Shown: one piece after another, positions 46,263-57,842 of the stretch
Layout of the letters: each line of letters begins with the position of its first letter
How positions within the stretch are numbered: the stretch's first letter is position 1
DNA from: Paragonimus skrjabini miyazakii
Lineage: Eukaryota; Platyhelminthes; Trematoda; Plagiorchiida; Troglotrematidae
NCBI GenBank assembly: GCA_014338405.1
Contig: JTDE01001092.1
Coordinates: 48,768-112,767 of the forward strand
Direction of reading: 5' to 3'
Length of the DNA: 64,000 bases
Notes under the pieces: generated by a model
What the model was told of the DNA's origin: nothing
The model's database searches: none
What the model saw: the letters and a program-made list of their open reading frames with translations, nothing else
Position numbers and translations under genes: made by a program

Positions 46263-46500
46263 CACAGCGTTAGAGTAAACGGAAGCAACTGTCACTGATT
46301 TTGAGTACTGCCAACAGTCCGACTGCTGAAGATTGACCATTTGTCCTTCTCAAATTTTCAATACTGTCCCGCCACCACTGTAGAAATTTAAACAGATAAT
46401 TCGTATATCGCGTGAATGAGCCGACTGTCAGGTGTCTGCCTCAAAATATCACGGACGACCTGATGTTCTACACTTGGCTAACGTGCTTTGGTCAATCAGA
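46263..46500 (+). repeat. Right arm of the exact 238-bp inverted repeat
   Basis: It is identical to the reverse complement of 44583-44820. The frame beginning within the arm (46432) continues to 46629 and shares with its partner a diverged extension (R-R-K--V-H, then LTR-YSF) beyond the exact arm. The two copies are therefore older than the perfect match suggests. Confidence 0.9.
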
Positions 46501-46629
46501 TCGCGACACAAACTGATCGTGATCCATGTGCATTTATTTTCATACCTAACACGAGTATATTCATTCGATGAATATCTTCTTATATATAATATTTCGTTTT
46601 ACTTTACGAACGAAAACATAATTACATAA

Positions 46630-47823
46630 ATTGTTCCGGCTCAACGAAAGACTTTCAGTGTTGTGGCAACAGTCACCAAGTCTTATAACATTACAGCCCA
46701 TAAAGTATGCTCCATTACCCATACTGTTTATAGTTAGAAACAATAAAAGAGATTGGATTAATTTACGAGTGTTTTTATGGCTTTACTGAACAATTTGTAT
46801 ATTAATAACAGTTCAGAAAGCTGAGGATGGAAAACCGCAAAGTAGTTAAATATCATGAAGCCTGGTTGCTGATCGCACAGTCAAGGTGACTAGAATATGA
46901 CAGCCGACCTTTGAATACAAAAGATTCTTGCGAATTAAGTTTCATCCTTATGCCCATGCCATTTCAAAGGTTGTAGTGCACTTTTCTGTCTGTTTATTTG
47001 AAGCTATGGCATGTACATCTCAGTAGCAATCCATTGGTGTGATACATTCGATGATGGACAAGGATAGAGCGGCTAAAACTGAAGTGACTTTCCCGTAACG
47101 AATCTATACAGAGAAGTCAGAAACGGATTTTGCACAGTTTGCATCGCTGCATCTTAACAAGTACATACTGCAGGCTGCGGGGTTATATAACATAGTTCAA
47201 TATGAATTGGACAGCAAAACTAAAAGGTCAATAAAGGCGCACAAAATTACACATCAATCACCAGGAAAATCAACAAGTCCTTCTTTAAATATTGGGGTTA
47301 TTTCTACTTGCAATTCGCTAGCAAATTCGGACTGACTAATAGATTTCAATTTGGTTACGTAAAAGTCTCATGGATAACACATTATCTCAATTACATATGG
47401 ATAAGGCCTTTTTGATATGTTACGCTAAGCCTACATAAGCGATGGCAATTAACAAGTGGGAACGACCACCGTGTGTATAGAGAGACTTGTTGTTCAGCGC
47501 CAGATTGCTCTAGCAATCACTCCAAACCTATAGGCTTAAACACCTATGAATTAATGAAAGGATCTCGTTTGAGAATGAAATGTTTGACTGAAATGCTAAA
47601 TTCGGCTCTCAACCGAATACCACGAAGCAGAGTTGGGTAGGACATTTATCACAATTGGAGCATTCTCAAAAGAAGCATAATATTTGGTTTTTGAAACAGC
47701 ACAACACAAGGTATCTCTGATTTTCAATCAGGACAGTTGGTAAACCGAATTGAAGAAGATACAGCAGGTGTCTCTATACTTTCTTCGAAATGTTATACAC
47801 ATTTCAAAAACAACTTTTTCAAG
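46630..47823. other. No gene recognised
   Basis: It is AT-rich with no supported exon, and nothing repeats elsewhere in the window as far as I can see. Confidence 0.4.
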
Positions 47824-48059
47824 CAAAAGTGTTTCTCAACAAACACTCGAGCATTTTAACAGAAGATAACTACGTCAATATTACGCGTATCGAACCACTT
47901 ACAGGTGACATGCATGTGGTGAAAGTGCCCACACCCACAGTGGTATACGTAGAACTGTCCGAATCGCCCGTAATTGGTACAGCACGTTTTACAAGAAGCC
48001 CAATATTCGTTCAAAACCCATCGAGCCTGAATTGTCTAGAAGGACAAAACGCAGTAAAT
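47824..48059 (+). CDS. Possible plus-strand exon (about 78 codons)
   Basis: The acceptor ACAACTTTTTCAAG opens a frame with DNYVNITRIEPLTGDMHVVK and VVYVELSESPVIGTARF, ending in phase 0 at AAT/GTGAGT, an ideal donor. The translation alternates beta-like segments and looks protein-like. If unspliced, the frame runs to a TAA at 48116. Product not recognised. Confidence 0.52.
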
Positions 48060-49109
48060 GTGAGTGAACTGAGAATAAAACCTACCCAAACGATTACAAA
48101 CAAGATATTGAGCTAACAAAACAATCGAAACGTTAAACCGTTTCAGAAACAATAAAGGTGACTAGCATAGGGTCATCAATATAAACTCAATAAATTAGCA
48201 GAACACTGATCTGTCGTTGAGTGTGAATGTACAGAAAATTGATTGAAATGGAGTTGCATGTCATGTGGTTAATGAGTGCTTTTCGATCGTTTACTTTTGC
48301 TCCAGAGACTAAGCAACTGGTAGAGGTCTTTTGGTTATTGTTTCCAACATTCGGTCCGTTCTAGCAAATGCATGGATCACTGTGGCTGTCATTGAACTGG
48401 TCGATATAATTATTACAGAAGTGATTTGTATCGTCGCATACCGAGTAAAACATGTGTTCGGTTGAATAACGGTATGATGAGCCAACTGAATTATAGCTGA
48501 AACGTCTGTTCTGACCGCAACTTAGTCTGGGCGTTGTATGTATTCTGTTAGATTGTCAGCGCGTAGTCTACTTTTATTGATCAATTCGTATTAATCCCAC
48601 TACCAAGTTGACAGTTGCTAAGGTTTGATGTAATGAAAGTAACGCACTCCTGTAAAATGTTTACTCGGGTAGTTCATAACACTAAATGATAGTGCGATAG
48701 ATGAAGTAACGTACAATGCGTAGAACAGTAGTATGAGAAAATAAGAAACGTGTATATCAGAAACACAAACATCTAGTGTACGGACATGATTTTGATATCA
48801 CGACTTTTGACCCAAAGCATGCCATCAAATCAAGTTTGAGCGGTTTCACGTTAAATATTACCTACGCATGAATGATACTCCCATTATTTCTTGTCTAGAT
48901 AAGTGTCAGCAATAAACACGAGAGGTGAGTGCACAGGTAGTTTGTTGCAGAAAATAAGCCAAGTAAATGATAAAACTTGAAGTAGTGCCTCACTGTTCAA
49001 AAGTCCTTCCGCTGTCTCCCACGTCTGCACGTCTTGTCGATTGAACATCTATGAGGGGAAGAAGCATGACAAATAATAAGTGGGATGGCTATACATCTTA
49101 GAATGCAAA
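48060..49109. other. Space between the plus-strand exon and gene B
   Basis: No supported exon was seen. It presumably holds the 3' flank of gene B. No AATAAA on the minus strand close to the gene B stop was identified. Confidence 0.4.
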
Positions 49110-49270
49110 CTAGACGAAAGCAAATTCATTCACTTTTTTGGTTAAACAACTGTCCAAAGAGATGATAAGATGCATGAATCGATCAAATGGTTTCTGTCTA
49201 CTCATCACTTTATACAAGTTGGAATAATCTGGAGTGGCGGTGATGTGAAATAACGATTTCACACGCCCAG
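49110..49270 (-). CDS. Gene B terminal exon
   Basis: After the acceptor GCAACAAACCGCATAAAACAG, two bases and 53 codons (with stop) follow: GRVKSLFHITATPDYSNLYK, then DRFMHLIISLDSCLTKKV, ending at TAG. Phase fits the exon at 49879-49984. Confidence 0.58.
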
Positions 49271-49878
49271 CTGTTTTATGCGGTTTGTTGCAAGTGCAAA
49301 CAGTCTGAATCATACCAATACTGTTTCTACATGTTCGATTTCACAAAGGAATTATTATTTAGCTACGCATTGATAATGTGCTGTTCACAGTAACTGCCGC
49401 GGTATTCCTGAGTGTTCAACTCGCACAACATGTAGCAAACTATGTGCAATTTAAACCGTGTGACAGAGTATATTTAACCAAAACACACCTGAAGTTTAGT
49501 GTTTGTGACTAATGAGCAGACAACAGAGGGTTCATAAAGCTTCATTAAACAAATAAACTTCACGGAGATATTCGTGACAAACGCAGGGCACAAGAATCAG
49601 CAAAATGTACTCCGCTCTGGTTTTCTCAAAAGTTCACCACAGAAGTGGAATCATACAGGAATACATTTGCACACAAATGAGTAAATATACATTGAAGAGT
49701 CGTGCATACTTGTTTAACCGTCAGAGTACCCGACGGAGTATAGTCTATCATCTTATGCTTAAAATAAGTTGAAAAAATCATAGAGGATGAGTACTTTGAG
49801 TCCTAAATCTGAACTAGGTAGACATCACTGCTGAAATCTGATTGTAGTCTTCGTATCCAAAAAACGTTTCCGGTCAAC

Positions 49879-49984
49879 CCATTTCGAACGTAGGCAAAAT
49901 AGTCGACCTCGGAGCCCGTTGTAGCCCGTTATACACACCCTTGTTACTACTGGGATTAGGATCGTAATCCTCGTCCAGATAACA
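49879..49984 (-). CDS. Gene B exon with acidic linker
   Basis: It encodes CYLDEDYDPNPSSNKGVYNG and LQRAPRSTILPTFEM. The donor ATGG/GTTGAC is weak, and the acceptor ACAAAACAGTAG lacks a pyrimidine tract. It starts in phase 0 and ends with one base, fitting both neighbours. Confidence 0.45.
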
Positions 49985-50582
49985 CTACTGTTTTGTTCAC
50001 TGTGCCAATGAAAATCATTGATAGGCCCAGTCAAAAGGACTGAATAGGACATCCATTCGAACAAGAAAGTTGTAACCAAATGAGAACGACATTCGATTTA
50101 CGCCCATTAATACACGACCATATATCATTGATCGAAACAACGCCCAGCAAAGTAAATGAATCCCATAATTGCAGTCTATCTGAGAACTATTGATGGTGGG
50201 GCTATTGACAGGAGTGTATAAACAACTATTGTGTCAACTCAAGAGACAAGCAGACTATAGATGAAGAAAGTCTGGCTGAACGGTTAGATGATTCGGTGAT
50301 ATCTAACGTAAGATAATAAGACAAGTAGTTGACAAATTTTCTTTGCAGTTAGAATAATCGGAGTTCTACTCTCAGTTGGAACGAAGGTGTACACCATGGA
50401 CGGTGTTCAAAACGAACAAAATTCAAGTCCCATGTTTCCTGTCCAAACAAGATGGCCAACAAGTCCAACTGAATGCAAAAGTTGAACTCCTATGCAAGTT
50501 ATATTGAATACATAGTTATTAACTTCGGCATTCTGGAGAATTTGCACGTTTACTAACCATAAAAATGAGAGGGTATACTTAC

Positions 50583-50711
50583 ATCAATAATGTGATCCAG
50601 TAGCTTTTGAATTGTACTTAACGACAGCTGGCTGAGGAGGCGACTAATCAGGGGGATTGCGGCAGTCCGTACTGAATATGATGAATCTGTCATACACAAC
50701 AAAACCAGGTC
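50583..50711 (-). CDS. Gene B exon encoding a HEAT-like repeat
   Basis: Near-perfect splice signals flank 43 codons: acceptor CCTATTTCCTACCACAG and donor GAT/GTAAGT. DLVLLCMTDSSYSVRTAAIP and LISRLLSQLSLSTIQKLLDH show the HEAT pattern: a hydrophobic helix, a D-S-x-SVR turn, then a second helix. Both ends are in phase 0. It is one of the most secure exons in the window, although too short to be found by open-frame length. Confidence 0.85.
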
Positions 50712-51109
50712 CTGTGGTAGGAAATAGGAAATTCATTGGTAAATTTGATTAGTGTAACACCATTTGCTTCGCCGGTTCACACAAGCTGGTAAGACCGTTC
50801 AAAAACAGTGTAGACAGTTGAAAACATTACATATTTTACTAAGCTATACTAAACGTAGGTAACTGATGGAAATGAGAAGGGTTTGATAGATTTACCCCAA
50901 TGCTTAACTGTTGCAATGTCAATTAGAGTGAAGTCGTCGCCACAGAACTATTGAAGAGATAAACACATTGTTTTTTAACATACCTCGCAGTTTAAAAATC
51001 TGATTAAATACAATCACAATTTTGGTGATGAATATGAATACGGAGTAGCCCATGCGGAAGCAGACAAATATAAATTCCTTTTCAAATTTGCTATCGAATA
51101 ACTTGATAC

Positions 51110-51296
51110 TTTATGAGGGCTTATAGAAAAGCGAGACTGCTGAGAGTTGGAAAGCAATTCCCGATGAACGTCGAAGCCAGTAAACATATAGATATACTCC
51201 TGAGAATAGGAGCCTTTGAAAAACACTAAAGATGGTAGTTTAAACCATTGAGTACTACGACTTGCTGGTAACGTTGCGTTCTTCTTAATCCATGTA
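51110..51296 (-). CDS. Gene B exon
   Basis: The acceptor CCATGTGCATTTTTTTTAG is excellent and the donor AAA/GTATCA moderate. The 62 codons include WIKKNATLPASRSTQWFKL and SQEYIYMFTGFDVHRELLS, ending in phase 0 to join the HEAT-like exon. Confidence 0.65.
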
Positions 51297-52579
51297 CTAA
51301 AAAAAATGCACATGGCACCAGAACTGTTTAACGTTATCTGTGCAAAATTTGGTGCTGATATCTTACTGGAGACCAATTAATTGAACACAAGTTATTGCTT
51401 GCTTATGTAATGAGGTCATGTAAATTTAGTTTTATGAAAAATAAATCGTTACTTTGTTTCCTCTAGAACAATTACTATTCAACTAGAGTGCAAATTGTAT
51501 ATTGTTGTCGAAAACTAGGCTATTCCTCACATAAAATAAAGCCAAACAATGTGGAATTCCGACCAAAAAAGTTAATATACATAGAACTTTATTCAAGTGC
51601 ATCATATCAACATTTGAAAGAGTCAAACGCTTATTGCTTAACGAATACATAAATACTAAGGAATGCTGTAAAAACTACAACAGTGTTTTGGTTAGATCTC
51701 TGTTTCATAAATCCACACACATTTTGTAATTAAGGTAAGCTGTAGACAAGACAAGAAATTCTGAGAAACGTCTGTTGACAGACGGTTGATACGTTCTCAT
51801 ACATTTACAACAAGATGAACAGGATCAATAGGCCAGTTACTGCTGACAAACGGACTCATAGGCAAATTGAAATCTGCGCGAACTTGTACATATACCGCTG
51901 AACAGTATTTTTTCGTTTTTAAAGGCAATCACAAACACAGTTCGTCACGTTTCGCATCGATTTACTTGCAGTTGTATTGAGGTTTGCATAGACAAGACAG
52001 GTCGGCAGATACCTTAAAGTTTAGCCGAGTGCATGCCAGATTGATCGAAAAGAATAATCGCGGAACATTCTTCGAACTATCCAATCAGCTGCTTGAACTC
52101 ATGCGCTCAGTTTGTTCGGAACGCAGGCAAAACCCGGTATTAGTACAGTTTAAGGAAGCCGTGTTGACATCAGCTAATTAGCTTGTTGTTTATATAACCG
52201 ATTGGGTTGTCGTGGCTATTGGTGAACAATATTTTTTGCATTTGCCTGCTCACACATTGCACATCGCTGTTTGTGCTAAGTGGAATACATTTGAAGATGT
52301 AAAGAGTAAACGGAATGATGAATAGGTAATTGTAAATATAACGTATAAGAATATATATGGTATACATAATAATTTATACAATGTGAAAGACAAATAAACG
52401 GTCAACGGAATATATATTCTCCTCCTACTATCGTAAAGTTATAAAGGAAAGCCAGTGTTTGTGGTTAAAATGGTGACTATCAATTTATTTGAAAAATTCA
52501 GGAAACCGTGACAAACATTTTTGTAAACAGCCATCAGTTTTTCCTGTGTATATCTGAAATCACGGCTCAAAATACTCAC

Positions 52580-52739
52580 CTTTACTGCCATATACATTGT
52601 TTCTGGTGTAGCATCTGGCGGTAGAAACGGTGAGACATTTATCCCAACGTTTTTTGAACCCAGAGACAAGGACATACGTTTATTTGAGCGCTGAATGTTG
52701 GATGTTGAAGATTCGAGTTTTGTGCTGAGCCAGCGAATG
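52580..52739 (-). CDS. Gene B exon
   Basis: The acceptor AATTTGGTTGTCTACAG and the ideal donor AAAG/GTGAGT bound one base plus 53 codons: a Ser/Thr- and basic-rich start (NIQRSNKRMSLSLGSKN), then VSPFLPPDATPETMYMAVK. It ends in phase 0. Confidence 0.75.
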
Positions 52740-53857
52740 CTGTAGACAACCAAATTATAGCGTGTTGTCTGAGCACACTTGGCTTTAATTTGGGAACAAG
52801 GTTAAAATTGAGAAAGAGATCTTGCTTGAGGTATCCATGAGAAACGAGACAAACGTGCCAGCAGCATAATGTAATTTTTGTTACGGCAATGTTATTTATA
52901 ACTTTTGTCATTCAAACTAACACTACGACTAGATGACTAGATGTATGGAGCCTAGAACTATGACGGTGACGACTGATGGATATTTCCTACTTCTGGTTAG
53001 AGACCGGTCAATGTTTGTTTGTTGACAATCGACATTTATCGGGAGATGATTTCGCCATTTTGAATCAATCAAGTTTTGCATTATCTAAATCATTCGTTGT
53101 CCTCAAATGAAACAGACCCGAAGACAGTGTTCTGGCTAATAATATATGTGGATAGTTAAGTTGTATAGTATTTTTGTCTTTCTATATTGATGAACCGCCC
53201 ACGGAAACTTTCTCCTTTAAATTAAACGCGTACACCGGAAGACAGCAGCCATCCTGTTTCGCACGTAGGAATCGTACACTTTAAGCTGTGGTTTAAAGGT
53301 GCATCTGAACGAACAGATAGTATAATATACTAATTTGTTGGTATTGCTTGCTATTTCTTAGACGCATTACTAATTAGGTAGTTTGAGTTCAATTCAGTCC
53401 CACAGTGGCATTAGTGTCCACAAGTGAATCGGGCTATGTCGTTCGTGACCAAACTGGATTGTCAGTGATTGAAAAGTTTATACACAATCCACAAAATCAA
53501 CTCGAACTATTAATGTTCAAATTTACTGAGGTTTTGGTATATCCATATCTTTGTCGGAAATTTGCAAATTCTTCCAGCTTAATGAAAGTAACTCGCAAAA
53601 TAAGCATCTATATACAATATTTCTCTGGAATTACTTGAGATATGACACCAACAGAATTTTCAGCAGCAGAATATTATTCACTCTAAAAATGTACTAATAC
53701 TAGCCCATAGTTGGTTGGAACCGCAGCCAACATGTGCGCACGGGGTCAACGAGACAGCCTTCATTGAATCAAAAGTAGCTCATCGGTTTCAACTCTACCA
53801 CATATAGCACACAAATTGCCTGCGAGCATTGGTGCACAGATGTAACCATATATACAC

Positions 53858-53873
53858 ACACACACACATATAC
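53858..53873. repeat. Short (AC)n microsatellite
   Basis: A run of about seven AC dinucleotides flanked by TATA-type sequence, within the gene B region. Confidence 0.8.
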
Positions 53874-54311
53874 AAAATGGACCCACAAATTAGAAACAGG
53901 TCAGACAATGCAGCCAATGAAATGATGTTTCATCGTTGTAACATGGGCTCAGTGATCGATATACAGTGTGCTTAGCTGAAGAATTCTATAAGATCTGTCT
54001 GTTAGATCGATATCGATGGTCGAAATTTTCATGGCAATTTTTAAAGTCTAATTTCTTTGTTGAGTTAAGGGCACACAAAAAAACAGGAGCACCGAAGAAT
54101 GTGTGGTGAAGTTGTACGCGTGTCTCATTCGGTCGGGGTACTCAAGCCTTTAGTGTTGTCCGTAGGCTGGTAGAACTTACAAAATGAAAAGTCCATGGGA
54201 ATCGGCCTTTTATTTTATATTTATCGGAATGGTCAAAAACGTACAAACTCTTACTAGATGCACACTTCCGGTTAATATTAGTCTTGAACAATAACCTATG
54301 CACAGACTGAC

Positions 54312-54432
54312 CAGGTGGTTGATAGCGTTAACATGCGGTAGAACGCAGTAATTTTTGCGTGCTTCCAACGGAACCCCAACTGGAATATTTGTACATGACC
54401 CTGATCTTGTTTCAGCTCTAACGCTACATAAG
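54312..54432 (-). CDS. Gene B exon
   Basis: The acceptor is TGCGGCGAATAACAG and the donor CTG/GTCAGT. It encodes one base plus 40 codons with SVRAETRSGSCTNIPVGVPL and ARKNYCVLPHVNAINHL. Phase fits the 41-nt exon at 55141-55181. Confidence 0.6.
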
Positions 54433-55140
54433 CTGTTATTCGCCGCAATCATCAAGAGAGCATTCGCAGGACGAAGAACGATAAACAGAGAACAGAATTA
54501 AGGTTAATTACGGATTCCAAATCATCAGTAACGGAAAAATGCCGAAATCGAAAGCGTTTCCATCCAGCGATTTTGATAGTCGAAATAACCACGGTACGGC
54601 AAACGGCATGTGGTGAATTTACTCAGTGGAGGTCCGCATGATATAATACCTGTTGTAACGTATGCCACGGTTTACTTCAGGATGTGTCAAATTCCACCAG
54701 TATAAATGGGTATGGTTTTCGTCAGACATTTTACAAAATTACTCGAATCTTAATGAAAACAATTGGTTTCAGATGCCCAGTTACATAAGAACACCTCACA
54801 GCGATAAACTTCGCCCATGTTTAGGCAAAGCAATGTAAGAAAATATGACAAACTTCGAAATCCTAACATTTTTCCCACTATGAACCGACGCTCCTATATC
54901 AATCGTTGCACACAGAGTGGACGTTTAACTAACCAAGCTTTTCATCCAGTAATATAATATCTGCCAACTCTGATCTCAGTCTTGCAAGCCCTACACGAAG
55001 AATCCAAAAGAAAACGAAACGAAATCATCACTTCACGTATCAACTAACTATAGATCTGTCTTAATGCGTCCGCCAAGCTGTTATTACATCTCATCTTCAG
55101 GATCTGAGAAGTCAGCCTAAGTCAACGAAACTATACTTAC

Positions 55141-55181
55141 CACTCTTGAAAAGATGAACTTCTGGCTGACTCTAGTTGTTC
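55141..55181 (-). CDS. Gene B micro-exon (41 nt)
   Basis: The donor GTG/GTAAGT is ideal and the acceptor is GACCAGCTAAAAACAG. It encodes EQLESARSSSFQE plus two bases, in phase with both 56452-56629 (phase 0) and 54312-54432. Confidence 0.65.
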
Positions 55182-56451
55182 CTGTTTTTAGCTGGTCAGT
55201 CGTAAACTAGTGAGACTAGTGAAAACTGATCTCTGAAAAATTGGTGTGTCGAAAAAATAAAATTTTGTTAACTAGTTACGACATTTTGTCTAAGAGATGA
55301 AGCAAACGTGCACCGATGTTTGGAAATGTTCTTTCTCGTTTTTACAAGCAATCAGTTAAACCGACCTGACAATAGTGAAAAATAATATTTGGACAGTCAA
55401 TACATCCTCCGTTCTTGTAACAATCGAACCACGCTTGTTTCCCGCTATTTGTGATTGCGATGGCTGTCATGGTAACTAAGCAGCAATACATATTGTTCAT
55501 AGCAGTCGACTGACTTTGTTAAAACTACATGTATTGTTTCCTAAAATTGCAGCTGCCACTCAATATGAAGAAAATATGTGCAGGTGTGTGGTTGTTGTAA
55601 CAAACTTTGCCAATGAATTTATTACTAAGTAAATTCTTGGTTGAAACATTAGCACAACGCACAATATGTTTGTTCATATCCGTTCTGTTTACGGTTGAGA
55701 AGTGTTAACTTTTGTTAATGAATTTATTACCTTGTCTCTAATAATTGATATGAAGCATTGAATGAAAGCTCATGTCAAACCAGTGTGTAGTTAGTTTGAG
55801 TCAATGTTTTTATGGACGGCTTGACACTCAACTAGAAAAATTGTTCCCTATTGTGCACAAGAAAATCGAAGGTTTGTTTGGAAGAATGTAAACATACACC
55901 AAGGTCCAATATCAAATGTTTTAGCATCCCAGTTATGATGATAACCGTTTTCACCAAATCGGAGAAGCTACCTAATAGTTTTAATGCGCAGCATCTTTTT
56001 TTCACTCCATCCTACACAGCCAGTTAACTTATCAATTCTTGTGTGCTTACAACTGGATGTGAAGTTTATCAGCTTTTCGATGCTGATGCACTTTTTTTAT
56101 ACTCTTTTCCTGAATCCTTAAAACATCATTCACAATGTGGTGAGACAAGTTGTAAACATTTATTTATCCCTTTTCAGACAGAGCCACTGACCATGAAAAC
56201 CTCTCTAGTCAGGGCATGTCAGTGGTACACAGCCTTGTCTAGACCGGGATTAGATCGCCGATCAGCGTGCCTTTGAGATGAACGCATTGATCACTGCGTC
56301 ACTGATTTCACGATAGACACCACCGAACTATCGCGTATATAAACGCCTGGCTACGTTTGTCTCTGAGTATTCCTCAGGTTGCCCGGCCACCTCAAGAGAT
56401 GAAACATTAATTGTCTTGTTAACTACAATGAGGGCGCCGATCAAGACTCAC

Positions 56452-56629
56452 CGGTAAAATGCAAATCATAGAGTCTGCTTCAAAAGCACGCTCACCGGAT
56501 TGTAAATTCCTACAGCGATAAGAGTAGTTGCTACTAGAGAGTTCGGGACAGAGCAAAGCTTGAATTTCGTGAATATGTTCGTGTGGATCCAGATAAAATA
56601 CACAGGTAATTATGAAAGCTCCCATCAAC
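56452..56629 (-). CDS. Gene B exon
   Basis: The ideal donor ACCG/GTGAGT and acceptor GGATGCCATTAG bound one base plus 59 codons including YLDPHEHIHEIQALLCPELS and RNLQSGERAFEADSMICILP. It ends in phase 0. The sequence is protein-like, but no domain was recognised. Confidence 0.72.
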
Positions 56630-57127
56630 CTAATGGCATCCAGTTTGTATATGCTAAACTTTTAACCCTGACTACTGGACGTTAACCTAGCAATGACTTG
56701 AATGTGCTTTCAAGGTCCACAAATAAATTAGTCTCAATTAGTCAAATCAAACTTGTTCAAAAGTAACTGTAATTGTTTATCTCTATAGAACAAAATGAGC
56801 AGTCTACAAGTAGGCATGTCCGTTACCAAGTTCGTTCGAGCTGGATGAATGAATAACATGGTACAGAATCCGTCACATAGACGGGGCTTGTTGCCAGGAC
56901 GGATAGATAAAAACAGGAAGGAAAGTTCACGTTCTACATTTTGGGAGAAATAACGTAAAGAACATGTGTCTTCGGTCGCTCACAACCGGGACGGTATAAT
57001 TCTGTAGAACATTTAATTGGATTAAGCGAGATGCTTGATCTAGTTGGCAAACGAAGCAATAAGCAAATACAAGTCTTAAAAGGTTTGTTACTTTCTCACA
57101 AGCGTACACAATTTGACAATTTGATTG

Positions 57128-57413
57128 TCAAAAAGTAAAAACGAATGAGCTACTTAAAACGTGATCTTTATCTACACATGAGCAACGAAAACGGTATGTG
57201 GTAAATCTTCGAAACAATCCTGCAACAAAAGTGCGAATCATAAGTAACATGTGTCCTTGTGTAGCACAAACAGAATGGGTTGACCAACAAACCGGTACGC
57301 TTTCCCGCGCTGTCTCTATCGTTTTGTATCCAAACGGATATGCAACTATGGCGCATGTTGCCAGGGCGTCAACCGGCACGCTGCTCTCAATTGACGTTTT
57401 GTATACAACCTAG
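57128..57413. other. Region open on both strands, coding strand undecided
   Basis: On the plus strand, 57198-57413 gives a 71-codon frame with RAVSIVLYPNGYATMAHVAR. On the minus strand, the frame from 57416 gives VPVDALATCAIVAYPFGY with a possible acceptor and a donor at CCG/GTTTGT. At least one is likely real, and splice signals are weak for both. Confidence 0.35.
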
Positions 57414-57529
57414 CCATACGAAGTGGTTTATCTATTTCATAGTTCAACAAACGATTATCACGTGATGTGAAAACTGGCACAAAAAGGAATACTTATTGGT
57501 GCCAAGTTTTATTGAAGCGATATGAGGCG

Positions 57530-57568
57530 CAATCTCATAATTAATTTAATTAATTAAATAAATAAAAT
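57530..57568. repeat. AT-rich simple sequence with inverted TTAATTAA units
   Basis: The run TAATTAATTTAATTAATTAA and following AAATAAATAAA form low-complexity, partly self-complementary sequence. Confidence 0.7.
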
Positions 57569-57740
57569 GCACGCACTACGTACAAGATATTGCAGTAGAG
57601 ACGAGTTGCTTTGATAACCGGAGGTTGACAGTAAAAACAGAATATAAAAAGAGACAATATACCAGTGAAATAATCACTGTGAATGTTAAAAACAAGCCTT
57701 TTTGACAGTTGACAACAAACAGTGAATACGACACACTGAC

Positions 57741-57842
57741 CTTTGCTGGATCATAAAAGATTGCTGCGTTGAAATGAAATTCTACAAGGAACTTGGGAAC
57801 CTCGAATTCGTCTACGCATGAGTTTCTTCCAGGCACAAATGC
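57741..57842 (-). CDS. Gene B (or neighbouring gene) exon
   Basis: The donor AAAG/GTCAGT is good, and the acceptor GGGTCTGATAG is weak. The 34 codons include NSCVDEFEVPKFLVEFHF and AAIFYDPAK, phase 0 at both ends. An in-frame stop immediately upstream fits an exon edge. Confidence 0.52.

Larger units (their letters stand above)
51297..54311 (-). other. Gene B introns and unassigned sequence
   Basis: It contains the exon at 52580-52739 and an (AC)n run near 53858-53873. Phase shows at least two exons are missing (before 51296 and between 54312 and 52739). Confidence 0.4.
49110..57842 (-). other. Gene model B: multi-exon gene, product unrecognised
   Basis: Candidate exons on the minus strand run from 57842 down to a TAG at 49110. 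Three phase-compatible runs are visible: 51296-49110 (four exons), 55181-54312 (two exons joined to 56452-56629 in phase 0), and isolated exons at 52580-52739 and 57741-57842. The 50583-50711 exon is HEAT-like, followed by an acidic linker, as in adaptin-type or other scaffold proteins, but I do not assign a family. The start codon was not found. The upstream part could belong to another gene. Confidence 0.5.
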
